This document shows, one piece after another, positions 35,582-45,557 of a DNA stretch of 64,000 bases (positions are counted from its first letter, which is position 1; each line of letters starts with the position of its first letter). A program made the translations under genes and the position numbers. The stretch is taken from assembly GCA_032768795.1 (NCBI GenBank), contig CP136497.1, positions 870,501 to 934,500 on the forward strand. Reading direction: 5' to 3'. The stretch comes from Tremella fuciformis (taxonomy: Eukaryota > Basidiomycota > Tremellomycetes > Tremellales > Tremellaceae). The notes under the pieces were generated by a model. The model did not search any database, was not told the DNA's origin, and was given only the letters and a program-made list of their open reading frames with translations.

Positions 35582-36631
35582 ATGCATTGCTTCAATATGA
35601 AGGATTTGAGTGAACATACCCGCGGCGAGATAGTTGGCATGCAGAAAGCAGGCTGCTCTCAAACCGAAATTGCCAGAAAACTCGACCTCCCTTCAGGCTC
35701 TGTTGCCACTACTCTGCGACGTTTGAAAGCAACTGGCTCAACCAGTTCGCGCCCGCGGGGCATGCGACCGCCAAAGCTCGACAAACACGCTAAGAGAAGA
35801 GTCTTGAGCGACATCGATTCGAATCCCCAGCAGACATGGAACGATTTAGGCGCCAAGGAAGATGTCTCAGGGAGGACAGTGGCTAGGATGGCGCATACCG
35901 AAGGCCTGCACAAGAGAAAGGCTCGTCCCAAGCCCTTCTTGAAGGCACCACAAGTGGAGAAGCGACTTAGGTGGGCTGAGGAGGTGGCGGACATGGACTG
36001 GCGGCGCGTGATCTTCACCGATGAAGCAAGTTGTGAGACTGGTCAGAAAGTTGGACCCACCTACACTATCCGACGCCCTGGCGAAGCATTCATGCTCAAG
36101 CACCTCATCCCAACCTTCCGCCAGGACCGTGAGACAATCATGATATGGGGGGCAGTTGCTCTTGGCCATAAATGGCCGCTTCTCCGACTTGAACCCTTCC
36201 AAGCGCCAAATCAACCAGAGACCAAAAAAATCGACAAGTTCAGCTATGTCAATCAAGTGCTCTACGGTCGATTGGCGGGCTATTGCTCGGAGTTACGGCG
36301 AGAGGGCATCCAGGACGTGGTCTGCTTGGAAGATGGAGCCCCCGCGCATCGAAATGGGCTGGCGGCACAGGCAAGAGAAGAGCTTCACATCAAACCGCTT
36401 TTCCATCCTTCCAACTCGCCAGATCTAAACGCCATCGAACCGCTCTGGGGCCTGGTGAAACGACGGGTATCGAAGCTCAGGCCCGTAGCCTCAACAGCAG
36501 ACAGGCTTTGGGAGCAGATACAGCAGGTCTGGAGCGAGCTGGATCAGTCAGAGGTTGATAGGCAGATTCTGAAGATGGAGGAGAGGAGGAAGGCTGTCGT
36601 TGCAGCTAAAGGCTTGCATACACATTTCTAG
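35582..36631 (+). CDS. Tc1/mariner transposase (DD34E), copy 1
   Basis: Cut-and-paste DNA transposase of about 349 residues from the first ATG (35582); a second ATG at 35597 gives 344. The N-terminal paired-like helix-turn-helix reads HTRGEIVGMQKAGCSQTEIA and is followed by a linker and a second HTH ending in GRTVARMAHTEGLHKRKARP. The catalytic triad is visible: Asp in FTDEAS (codon near 36020), Asp in CLEDGAPAH (near 36332) and Glu in SPDLNAIEPLW (near 36437), with 34 residues between the last two. There is no stop or frameshift. The enzyme is predicted to be active. Confidence 0.95.
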   Translation: MHCFNMKDLSEHTRGEIVGMQKAGCSQTEIARKLDLPSGSVATTLRRLKATGSTSSRPRGMRPPKLDKHAKRRVLSDIDSNPQQTWNDLGAKEDVSGRTVARMAHTEGLHKRKARPKPFLKAPQVEKRLRWAEEVADMDWRRVIFTDEASCETGQKVGPTYTIRRPGEAFMLKHLIPTFRQDRETIMIWGAVALGHKWPLLRLEPFQAPNQPETKKIDKFSYVNQVLYGRLAGYCSELRREGIQDVVCLEDGAPAHRNGLAAQAREELHIKPLFHPSNSPDLNAIEPLWGLVKRRVSKLRPVASTADRLWEQIQQVWSELDQSEVDRQILKMEERRKAVVAAKGLHTHF

Positions 36632-36758
36632 CTCGTACATGCACTCATTAACCCCTCTTTCATGCTCCTACCGAGTCTCATGGGTGTAGCTCAAGTATTG
36701 CATGCATAACAAGTGATCATTGGCAAGATCCAGAGCGTCGGAGGTGCTGCCGGCGGAG

Positions 36759-36790
36759 TGCCACATTCATACCAATGTCGCTGACGAGTA
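36759..36790. repeat. Right terminal inverted repeat of copy 1 (with TA)
   Basis: Exact reverse complement of 35465-35496, ending in GACGAGTA. The bases just inside differ from those inside the left end, so the repeat is 30 bp plus TA. Confidence 0.95.
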
Positions 36791-36934
36791 GGACAGCAAC
36801 CGTTGAACTGATTTCGGAGCCCCGCTTTCCACGCGCTTGGCCGTGGCCATGGCTGGGACATGTTGGCTTATCATGCATCATATCTCGCTCTCGACTCAGT
36901 GCGAACAGGTGTCACAGGCAGGAAAAGAGCCAGA

Positions 36935-37845
36935 ATGTCTCGAGATCCATATGTAGACGTGAAAAGGCGAGTCACATCCCGGTTCTCCCCTCCGCCCCGC
37001 CCGCACGGAATGTGAACAAGCCGGTCAACAGAGGGCACCGCTGACAGCTCAGAGAGGTCGAGCAATCCCTGGCCAGTGCTCAGGACCTGCTGGAGTCATC
37101 TCACACACCAGACGTAGTCGACCAGCTGCGCGAAGCGATCACAGGGCTCGAAGCCGACCTGGAAGACCTCGAGGAGTCCGTCCGGGTCGTCGAGGAGACC
37201 GGGGACCGCTGGGGTCTCGGGGCAGAAGAGATCAGCCGCCGAAGAGCATTCATCGACCGTGTCGAGCGCGAAGTGGGCAAGATCAAGGGCAAACTATCGG
37301 CGCGGAAGGGCAAGGGTAAGGCGGGGCAGAAGGGGGATGCAGCTGGACGGTATCGGGATTTACCGGATGAAGAAGAGAGAGTGGGCGATGGGGAAGAGGC
37401 AAGACGCTGGGAGATGGAGGAGCAGCAGGCGAGTGACAAGCTCAGAGGATCTCTCGTCGCAAGACTTATGGCAGACTCTCATGAGACGGCAGGACGATAC
37501 ACTTGGTGTCATCTCTGGCACTCTGACCAACCTCGCATCCCAAGCTGGTCTGATTGGACACGAAGTGCATGAGCAGAGCGAGTGAGCTCCGGACCGTGAA
37601 GTGAATTAGGGTTGGTCTGCTAATCGCCAGGATGCTTGAAGATCTCGATACGAGGATCGACCATACCGACTCGAGACTGCGCAAAGTGTCCAGAACGATG
37701 CAAGATTTCATCCGCCGCAATGAGGGTAGGCAGCGCACAAGTTTGTCTCGGGCGAAGCTGAGGAGCAGAAACCAAATCTGGCTGGTGCATCTGCATCCTC
37801 ATCGTTGTGCTCATCATTCTGCTCATGGCTGTCATTCTTACATGA
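36935..37845 (+). CDS. TLG1: t-SNARE of syntaxin-6/Tlg1 type
   Basis: SNARE for endosome-Golgi membrane fusion. Spliced protein: MSRDPYVDVKREVEQSLASA, an N-terminal helical domain with LEADLEDLEESVRVVEETG..WGLGAEEI.RRRAFIDRV, the SNARE motif (QDDTLGVISGTLTNLASQA... EMLEDLDTRIDHTDSRL) and a C-terminal anchor (CILIVVLIILLMAVILT) ending at 37843-37845. Exons: 36935-36966, 37053-37428, 37475-37581, 37631-37725, 37769-37845. The first two introns both have a GCGAGT donor (GC-AG); using a nearby GT breaks the frame. The layout and length match syntaxin-6 family proteins. It converges with the MATH-BTB gene and starts 145 bp right of transposon copy 1. Confidence 0.85.
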
Positions 37846-37995
37846 CAAGAGGGGAAGTGGCATCGCATTATCGGCTACATATACAATACAAACAGGTCGA
37901 TTCATCAATCTCGTCACTCCAAGGCCGACTGCGCTCGAGGCGCGCCGCATATACAGCAAACAGCTACGACGGGCGGAAGTCGAGCTGGGATACAA

Positions 37996-40115
37996 TCAGA
38001 GGCCAAACTGCTGGTCAGCGCCGATGGGTACGGCAAATGACTACACGAACCCTCTTCAAAGCCGACGTGCTTTCCGACACGTATTTGCTGCCAGATCTGC
38101 ATCATTGTCTCGCTCTTCTTGATCTCGGTCCAGTGCTTGAGGAAGAACGCGACCTGGACCTTGCGGACGTCTTCGAACGTGGTCGAGAATCTCGAGAACA
38201 CCTCTGCCGGGATGTTTTGAGCGGTGAGCTGTCCACAGATGTGTTGGAACGCGCGCAGTCGCAGGGCCGGCAGGTCCAGCTTGTCCGCCAGGCGATACAC
38301 TGCTTTGGCCGAGACCGGCCGTGGGCCAAGTTCGTCGGGCTCGTATCGTTTCTCATCAAGCCACTGCTTGATCCACGCGCGCCGAGTCTTCGGCTCTCCA
38401 GTCATTGGACGAGCCGAGTGGTCAAAGGACGATGTCAGTGGGGCAAAGTAGATGACGTCGGTATAGAGCCAGTAGAGTATATTCCACCAGGTGGACCAAG
38501 CGGCATCTCGGACCATGACCCTCGTCTTTTTCGGGCCGGGGACTGCCTCGGGTGACAGACCAGATTGTGACGAGCGAGTAATTGCGCCGCGCGTGTGGGG
38601 CGAGGTTGGCGATTGGTCTTCGTCAATGGGCTCGTCGGCATGACCCTCCGCAGACAGCGACGAGTTTGCCACGGCATCCTCGGCAATATCCTCAGAGTCA
38701 CGGTGTTCGTCTGTAGACCCAGGCTGGGCATCGCCTGACGTGGACGGGCGGCGTTGCTGTGGCTGAGATTGAGGAAGGAGCGAGGATCGTGAATTGTTCG
38801 GGTGGAACGGAGTCCCAGCCAGATCTGCTGCTTCATCTTCCACGTCCGAGTCGGACAACAAGTCGAGCTCGTCGTCTAGGTCCATGGGCACCTGTCTCTT
38901 CAGCGCGGTCTCTTTCGGGTTCCGATGCTGTTGCTGACGTCTTCCGGCATCCCCTCAGCCTCCTTGTAGCCGCCCTCGAACATGGCTTGGAAGTAGTCGA
39001 TCCGGCTCAAGAGCTTCTTGTTGGCGTAGATGCGCTTGGGGACACTGCTGCTCGGCCCCGCGCCATCCTTTCCGGATCTCGGAGGAGGAATGATGAATTC
39101 GATATCCGAGTACACTGATAGTCAGCATACGAGATGGCATGGAATTGGCGCACTCACACGGATCGTCAAAGAGCATTCCTACGCTATCGATCAACTCGCG
39201 CGGCACCACGCGTTTCACGCCAGCTCCTGCAGTCGTCCCTCCAGCCACGCCGCCGCTCGCCCCACCGGCTCCGGCCCAGGCGGATAGTCCACCTCCACTG
39301 CCAACAGTCTTTCCTGAAGGTGCAACGTTCGCGGCAAAATCAACTCGAGGCGGGATACCGAGACCAAGCCACCATCCCGCCGGCGGCTGAGGCTGAGCGC
39401 GGATCGTGCACAAAATGAGGAAGTCATCCGTGGCCGATACTGCCTGGTGACCGAACAGCTGGTCTCGCTTGGCAAATTGCTGCCATCCCCAATTGGCTGT
39501 CTTGACCGCAAAGGTATGGTCCGCGGCGTCTTTCGAGGCAAGTGTGACGAGTTTGCCGGTGCGGTCGTCGGCGATTGTCGCCTTGATCTCGAATCGAAAC
39601 CACCACAGTCCCTTGCGAGACCACTTGCCCCCGATTGCCTGGTCTTTCTCATATTGTGTTGGCTGGCAGTCAGCAGTGCTGGTTGAAAGAAAGGCAGAGT
39701 CTCTGAGCTCACCACACATGACAGGTAGAGCGAGGCGAAGTCCCCTCCTTGCACACCAGAGTTGGGATACCACAGCACCTCCCACAAGTTGTCGGCGTCG
39801 CCGAACACTGCACTCTTGATGCACTTGCTTTGAATCAGCTCGATCACGGCCATCCAAGCACGAGCCATGGGTGGGAGAACTTTCTCAATGCGACTTACGA
39901 CTTTTGCTCTCCCTTTGTCTGGTCATACATGCTCTTCAGTCCATTGAGCTTCCATTCCAGACAAACCGAAGCGGTCTCTGCGAACTCAAGATTGGATGAT
40001 GACGGCTCGGCGGGACCCGCTGGAGTAGGTTGGACTAGGAGATCAGCTCTGGTTTCACGGCACACGCACCTTGCGCATGGTCGCGGGGCGCGTAGGGAGG
40101 AGGGACGGCTGTCAT
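37996..40115 (-). CDS. MATH-BTB domain protein, probable CUL3 adaptor
   Basis: Start at 40115 (MTAVPPPYAPRDHAQ). A MATH (TRAF-like) domain spans about 39340-39990, with WSRKGLWWFRFEIKATI, HTFAVKTANWGWQQFAKRD and DDFLILCTIRA. A BTB/POZ segment (about 38890-39120) reads KRIYANKKLLSRIDYFQAMFEGG. An acidic Ser-rich insert follows, then the BTB C-terminal part and BACK-like helices (YWLYTDVIYFAPL, YRLADKLDLPALRLRAFQHI, FLKHWTEIKKSETM). Proteins of this type recruit substrates to cullin-3 ligases. A terminal intron with GCTGACCAG acceptor gives an end at 37996 (QFGL*); without it the frame runs to 37914. Transposon copy 2 begins 89 bp upstream, and the frame upstream of the start is open across the rejoined insertion site. 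Confidence 0.8.
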
Positions 40116-40204
40116 TGTGTCGCGCGAAGTCGAGCGCGTGCATGCGCTCGTGGTTCTTCGTGGAGGAGTCGCGTGCGGGGATGAACGACTACAAGTACGG
40201 TCCG

Positions 40205-40236
40205 TACTCGTCAGCGACATTGGTATGAATGTGGCA
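40205..40236. repeat. Left terminal inverted repeat of copy 2 (with TA)
   Basis: Identical to 35465-35496 and exactly complementary to 41499-41530. Confidence 0.95.
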
Positions 40237-40321
40237 ATGTGGCACCCGGGCTCGGACCATCATTCAACTGTTTCATCCCTTGCTATGTCGATAAAATTTG
40301 CTGTTTCTCTGTCATTTCTTC

Positions 40322-41371
40322 ATGCATTGCTTCAATATGAAGGATTTGAGTGAACATACCCGCGGCGAGATAGTTGGCATGCAGAAAGCAGGCTGCTCTC
40401 AAACCGAAATTGCCAGAAAACTCGACCTCCCTTCAGGCTCTGTTGCCACTACTCTGCGACGTTTGAAAGCAACTGGCTCAACCAGTTCGCGCCCGCGGGG
40501 CATGCGACCGCCAAAGCTCGACAAACACGCTAAGAGAAGAGTCTTGAGCGACATCGATTCGAATCCCCAGCAGACATGGAACGATTTAGGCGCCAAGGAA
40601 GATGTCTCAGGGAGGACAGTGGCTAGGATGGCGCATACCGAAGGCCTGCACAAGAGAAAGGCTCGTCCCAAGCCCTTCTTGAAGGCACCACAAGTGGAGA
40701 AGCGACTTAGGTGGGCTGAGGAGGTGGCGGACATGGACTGGCGGCGCGTGATCTTCACCGATGAAGCAAGTTGTGAGACTGGTCAGAAAGTTGGACCCAC
40801 CTACACTATCCGACGCCCTGGCGAAGCATTCATGCTCAAGCACCTCATCCCAACCTTCCGCCAGGACCGTGAGACAATCATGATATGGGGGGCAGTTGCT
40901 CTTGGCCATAAATGGCCGCTTCTCCGACTTGAACCCTTCCAAGCGCCAAATCAACCAGAGACCAAAAAAATCGACAAGTTCAGCTATGTCAATCAAGTGC
41001 TCTACGGTCGATTGGCGGGCTATTGCTCGGAGTTACGGCGAGAGGGCATCCAGGACGTGGTCTGCTTGGAAGATGGAGCCCCCGCGCATCGAAATGGGCT
41101 GGCGGCACAGGCAAGAGAAGAGCTTCACATCAAACCGCTTTTCCATCCTTCCAACTCGCCAGATCTAAACGCCATCGAACCGCTCTGGGGCCTGGTGAAA
41201 CGACGGGTATCGAAGCTCAGGCCCGTAGCCTCAACAGCAGACAGGCTTTGGGAGCAGATACAGCAGGTCTGGAGCGAGCTGGATCAGTCAGAGGTTGATA
41301 GGCAGATTCTGAAGATGGAGGAGAGGAGGAAGGCTGTCGTTGCAGCTAAAGGCTTGCATACACATTTCTAG
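40322..41371 (+). CDS. Tc1/mariner transposase (DD34E), copy 2
   Basis: Same protein as the copy 1 transposase in every residue, with helix-turn-helix, DD34E triad and no disabling change. The start is the ATG at 40322 or, five codons on, 40337. Expression would run away from the MATH-BTB gene. Two intact copies in 6 kb mean the element can mobilise itself and any non-autonomous relatives elsewhere in the genome. Confidence 0.95.
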   Translation: MHCFNMKDLSEHTRGEIVGMQKAGCSQTEIARKLDLPSGSVATTLRRLKATGSTSSRPRGMRPPKLDKHAKRRVLSDIDSNPQQTWNDLGAKEDVSGRTVARMAHTEGLHKRKARPKPFLKAPQVEKRLRWAEEVADMDWRRVIFTDEASCETGQKVGPTYTIRRPGEAFMLKHLIPTFRQDRETIMIWGAVALGHKWPLLRLEPFQAPNQPETKKIDKFSYVNQVLYGRLAGYCSELRREGIQDVVCLEDGAPAHRNGLAAQAREELHIKPLFHPSNSPDLNAIEPLWGLVKRRVSKLRPVASTADRLWEQIQQVWSELDQSEVDRQILKMEERRKAVVAAKGLHTHF

Positions 41372-41498
41372 CTCGTACATGCACTCATTAACCCCTCTTT
41401 CATGCTCCTACCGAGTCTCATGGGTGTAGCTCAAGTATTGCATGCATAACAAGTGATCATTGGCAAGATCCAGAGCGTCGGAGGTGCTGCCGGCGGAG

Positions 41499-41530
41499 TG
41501 CCACATTCATACCAATGTCGCTGACGAGTA
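41499..41530. repeat. Right terminal inverted repeat of copy 2 (with TA)
   Basis: Identical to 36759-36790; perfect complement of the left end of copy 2. Confidence 0.95.
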
Positions 41531-41731
41531 CATGACGTCGGAGGACGTTCCGGTGGCGCGAGTGGCGATCGAGCTTGTGGCAGGTGGCGCTTAAAATGCA
41601 CACCCTGGTCCTGCAATGGAGATATCGCTCATCATTGCTGGCCCTCGGCGCTGTAGAACAAGAATATGCATATTATTTGTGAATACGATAGCCGGGCTAG
41701 CAAGTCATGAGAGTGCGAGAAGGCTTTGAGT

Positions 41732-43152
41732 CTATCTACGAGCGCTTTCTCGAAATCCGTACAGGCTCCACTCCCGGACGGCTTCCTCGCTCACATTCGC
41801 ACCATGCGCTTTCAGCCGCTTGGCAAAAAACCTTTGGCTGTTGGTGAGTTCACTTTCGATGTCGTCCGAGCCATTTTTCAGCCAAATGAGCCTTTCTGTG
41901 TGATCATACAAGGCAGCAGCGCACAGTACAGGTTCAATATTCCCTTTGAGGGCCGCAAACGATGCTCGATACAGAAGATAAGTACCGTCCCACAACCAAT
42001 CTAAAACTTCCTCGCATAGTTTCGGAAAGGGCATGAGCTCTGCTTCCTCGTGCAAGTCACCTGAGCGGGCGTCTTGCCCATTGCACACGCCGCTCGCCTG
42101 ACTCCACGTTCTTCCCAGTTCCCCTAAATGTGTATATCGGCAATTTTGACTACAGGCGGGGGGTGCCCTCGTCATGATGCTCACATTGGAGACGACCTCC
42201 TCGTCGCTGAATTCGTGACTGTTAGACGAGCCTCGCGGGCTCCGGCTGAGCTCCATCAGATGGAGCTCGCAAGCGATTTGAAGACTAGAGGGTCAGCATT
42301 TGTTTTCTTCCGTGGAATAAAGCCTTCACACGGCCTGTTTTCTTCTATGTACTCACTCTTCCAGTCGCTGACGCTTTATGCGCTGTGCTTCGAGTGCGCT
42401 CGCAGGGACCTCACTGCTCTCCTCAGCAGCAATTGACTGTGAATACGTCGCGATTGAGATTGCGCTCATGCTGAGGCAAGATCAGTTCTGCTTGCCCGAC
42501 AACGTTCCGACCACATACAGTGATCTGATCAGGGGCAGGTGTTCCCGGGAGGGACGGACCGCCGATGTCGCTCGGAGGAGTATGAGGCTGGATACGATAT
42601 CAGGCCGCCTGGGGCAATCAGTAACTCTTCGATTAGAAAGTCATTCTGCCGACGCTGGTACTAGCTGCTGCTCAGTCTCGCTCAATCTCACACAGGACAG
42701 ATACTCCGTGTAAGAGTCCAGCACGCTGTGTGCTGCTCTCTAGGACAATCAGCGCTCGGTCACACTCTTCTTCTACCCTTTTCACGGACTCACTGTTCCG
42801 CCTTGGCCTTATATGCAGATGACTGCTTGTGCGACTCCTGAAGCTCTTCGAGGTCCGGTCCCTTCCTTGGTATCTTGTGGGTTCATGACGACTGGAAAGA
42901 AGAGGTGTATAAATAGCTGAGATGGCGATGAAGCTCGAGTGTCTTCAGATGTCAGATGAAATCGTTGCTTACTAATGTTGGGGATGATGTAGCAGACGAG
43001 GGAGGATTGCCTCTCCAGCTCCTCAGCTTTATGTACAGCGAGCCTCACCTCCTATGCAGCCGGATCCTTTATTCTCAGTCTATTCGAAATGCGAGTATGT
43101 GAAATCCCGAGTACGCCAAAAGGAGTTCGCTTGCTACGGTATCCTCTGACAT
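41732..43152 (-). CDS. Unrecognised gene A of the accessory block, multi-exon
   Basis: Not recognised. The 3' half is well supported: exons ending RIKRQRLEE and starting SLQIACELHLMELSRSPR join through GT-AG, then SKLPIYTFRGTGKNVES joins GDLHEEAELMPFPKLCEEVL through an intron with a GC donor (GCGAGC, about 42062-42098). The last exon runs to a stop at 41732 and includes VLDWLWDGTYLLYRASFAALKG. Upstream, coding-like fragments (PDLEELQESHKQSSAYKAKAEQ about 42800-42870; HKAEELERQSSLVCYIIPNI about 42985-43045) suggest a start near 43152 (MSEDT), but these junctions were not resolved. No domain, signal peptide or membrane segment was identified. Confidence 0.4.
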
Positions 43153-43278
43153 GGTGAAGTGTGCACAATGTGCATATGGGAAGTCATTGGTGCTATTTAA
43201 GCGTGACAGGCCGATTGGGATGAGCCATGGAGGATCCATTTTGCCCCTCGACATGCTATCCAGGATCAGCCAAGTGGT

Positions 43279-44030
43279 CTAAATGTCTTCCCTGGGAGCG
43301 AGATTAAGAGCATCTTGGAGAGTTCGGCTTTGGCGTCGCGCTTTACCCATATCGGGCAGATCATCGTCGTCTTGCTCCGTCTGGCGGATCACCGTCGGAG
43401 GCGTGGGGTCCATCGAGCTTCCGGCAAGCCAAGATTGCGCGTTCGTATGTGAGGACAGAGGGACGCCTCCAGATGATGACCTGATAGCTTCAAGCAGCTC
43501 AGAAACGAGACGATGTGTCTCCTCTGGGTCTAGCTTTCCCAGATCTATATCATCAGTGGGTGCTATTTCCAGTCGGCTCCTCGCTGCCTGTGTTGGATCC
43601 AGATCGTCCAATTCCTTACGGAACCCTTCGGCCATGCTGATGCGTCAGTCAGAGACTCCATAGAGGCAGTAAGGGGCAATCACCATTCCAGGATGAATAC
43701 GTTGCTCTCGAGATCCTCCGCGTCTTTGCCCCCATCCTTAGTCAAGAAAAGCAAGAACGACTGCTCAACCGACCGGATACTGAAAATGACGGTGAGCAAG
43801 GCCCTAGAGGCACATGTGTTGGCTGAACTCACATTTTTCTGCAGACGTCGGCAGGCGAGGTGGGCTCCTTCAGGCGAGTCATCATGGCTTGAGCTGTCTT
43901 AAAGTAATCGTCGACCAGCTCGGAGCGACTTGGGCGCCCCTGACCCCTTGTGAGTGCTCCAGATAGGCGATTGCTGGAACGTGAGCAAGTGCAACCATTT
44001 CCATTCGTGCACCTACGAGGCTCCATGGGA
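43279..44030 (-). CDS. Unrecognised gene B of the accessory block, 5' end unresolved
   Basis: Not recognised. Three exons connect cleanly on the minus strand: ELVDDYFKTAQAMMTRLKEP..CRKI (about 43840-43920), IRSVEQSFLLFLTKDGGKDA..NVFILEC (about 43683-43795) and MAEGFRKELDDLDPTQAARS to a stop at 43279. Both introns have good GT donors and the usual branch motif. The product is rich in Asp/Glu and predicted helical. Further coding-like fragments with a nuclear-signal-like GDGISPKKQRP lie at about 44440-44510, so the true start may be as far as about 44580. No known domain. Confidence 0.4.
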
Positions 44031-44705
44031 AGTCCACTTCAGGTTATGGATTTGCTGCACCGTCGTGACACTACGCCCGATTCAGCTTCAACTGGCACTG
44101 TCTATGCCAAATGGACTGACATGTCTACCCAAATGGACTGAGAATCCGCCTGGGCGGAAGAAGAAGGGCTCATCGTGCTTGTGGACCGTGCGCCAATTAC
44201 CGAGACCGTCGAGACTATATGCAGGCCGCGCCAGGTAGCCGTGGCTACACTTCGAAGCCAGGCCTGAAATCCGTTTCTCAGCTTCCGTAAAGGATGAATT
44301 ACGAAGAGCGCCCACATAGATCGCGGACTTGCATGAGCCAACGCCGTCTGACGTTTGAGGTGCGGCATCCCCTTGTACTCGCCGTCTGGACCGGTTTTCG
44401 CCCCACCTGCCTTCTGGTCCAACTTGCGCGAGCGGGAAGACGAAAAAGGATGCCTTCAAAATGTTGCAGCGGGACGCTGCTTCTTGGGAGAGATTCCGTC
44501 TCCTGACGAAGCCTTCTCTCTCCGATGTGAACGGCCATCAAGCACTTTCCGTGCGTCAGCAGCAGAGGGGCAATCTCCATGACTCTGTCAGTCGACATAC
44601 AGTACACTTAGATTGCGATAAACATAGTACACTTATTCTAGCCTACGAGAGCCTAGATATTTCCACCGACCTTCTTATCCTGGTCGCAATACAGTGACAG
44701 GCCAT

Positions 44706-45557
44706 TCAGGTAGTGTTTGCCGGATGTGGCTGCTCGAAAGTCGTCTGTGGATGTGATGCACTCGTCAACTGCTCAAGAGTGAAACCCATCTCCTCAGCGA
44801 AGTCTTGCGAGTCCTTGGAATTCAGAAATAGTATGAGACTGTCATATCGCAGCCCGTTCGAGTCGACGAAGGCGCCTCCACGATCAAACTTTTCCATGTA
44901 AGCCATCCGAAGTCCCGAACGCATCCTGCATAGTCAGCCTCCGTCGTCAGCATTAGCGAACGGCGCACTCCTGAAGCTGAGACGCTGTCAAGACTCTATG
45001 TTGCTCGACGGTGTGCTCTGCTGCATCAGTACTCTCTGCACCGGGCTGGTGGGTTATTGACGGATGCTGTATAGCCGTTTCAATGTTCCAAAGGCTAGAC
45101 ACATCAAGACACCCATCTGTGCGACAGTAAAAGTGCAGCTCACATGGTCTTATAGTTGTGAAAGTTGAGGACGTCGTCCTTTCTCAGTGCTCTGAGCGTC
45201 TCATAGTACTTCGTTTCGGATTCCCATGTGTCGTTCATGGGAGCTTCCCGTTCCCGTGCCCACCTGCTCCGTCAGCGGCTGCCACTGCTTTCCCCAAGCG
45301 CACGGAGAATGACTGACTCAGCAACTTCGAGGTGATATTCCTTCACCTTCGCCTCGCTCGCTGGTGACAAGCTCTCCCAGTGTTCCCTGTGTATCTTCTC
45401 GAGCACCTCAAGCAGCTCCCAGTCAATTCTGAGGTGTCATTTACAAGTCTTACGAGTCCTTAGGCTCAGACATCTACAACAGTACTCACGAGGCCGGGGC
45501 GTCCGATAAGATCGAAGGTACTTCAACTTCCTGGTTGTCGTTGGTCGTCGAGTCCAT
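44706..45557 (-). CDS. Unrecognised gene C of the accessory block, five exons
   Basis: Not recognised, but the model is complete. The start is ATG at 45557 (MDSTTNDNQEVEVPSILSDA) and the stop is at 44706. Five exons join in frame through four introns of about 43-60 nt with GT donors. The protein is about 215 residues. It contains a charged helical segment (HREHWESLSPASEAKVKEY, then EWAREREAP) that recalls the end of an HMG-box-like helix, although this is not convincing. It also contains YYETLRALRKDDVLNFHNYK and a C-terminal GGAFVDSNGLRYDSLILFLN block. No signal peptide or membrane segment. The clean phasing of all junctions argues that it is a real gene. Confidence 0.55.

Larger units (their letters stand above)
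35465..36790 (+). mobile_element. Tc1/mariner transposon, copy 1, intact
   Basis: A 1,322-bp element flanked by TA on both sides (35465-35466 and 36789-36790), the usual Tc1/mariner target duplication. Its ends are perfect inverted repeats of 30 bp beginning CTCGTCAGCGACATTGG. It carries one intronless transposase gene. By line-by-line reading it is identical to copy 2. It is inserted in the promoter/5' leader of WDR59, with the transposase gene divergent from it. Identity with copy 2, perfect ends and an open frame together indicate recent transposition. Confidence 0.95.
40205..41530 (+). mobile_element. Tc1/mariner transposon, copy 2, intact
   Basis: Same element as copy 1, same length and orientation, exactly 4,740 bp to the right, again with TA at both ends (40205-40206, 41529-41530). 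No difference to copy 1 was found on reading the aligned lines. The flanking sequences outside the TA differ completely from those of copy 1, so this is a second insertion and not a segmental duplication. It lies 89 bp before the MATH-BTB start codon. Confidence 0.95.

Noticed and set aside
39749..40228. A 159-codon plus-strand frame ending inside transposon copy 2
   Set aside because: It lies antisense to well-supported MATH-BTB exons and has no recognisable content; only its last part is mentioned as an alternative at the insertion site.
35465..41530. The two Tc1 copies and the genes between them as a composite or giant transposon
   Set aside because: Both copies are in direct orientation, each has its own TA pair, and the genes between are ordinary conserved host genes (Tlg1-type SNARE, MATH-BTB). 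Nothing suggests they move as one unit.
35465..41530. Segmental duplication instead of two insertions
   Set aside because: Identity stops exactly at the TA on all four ends and the flanks are unrelated.
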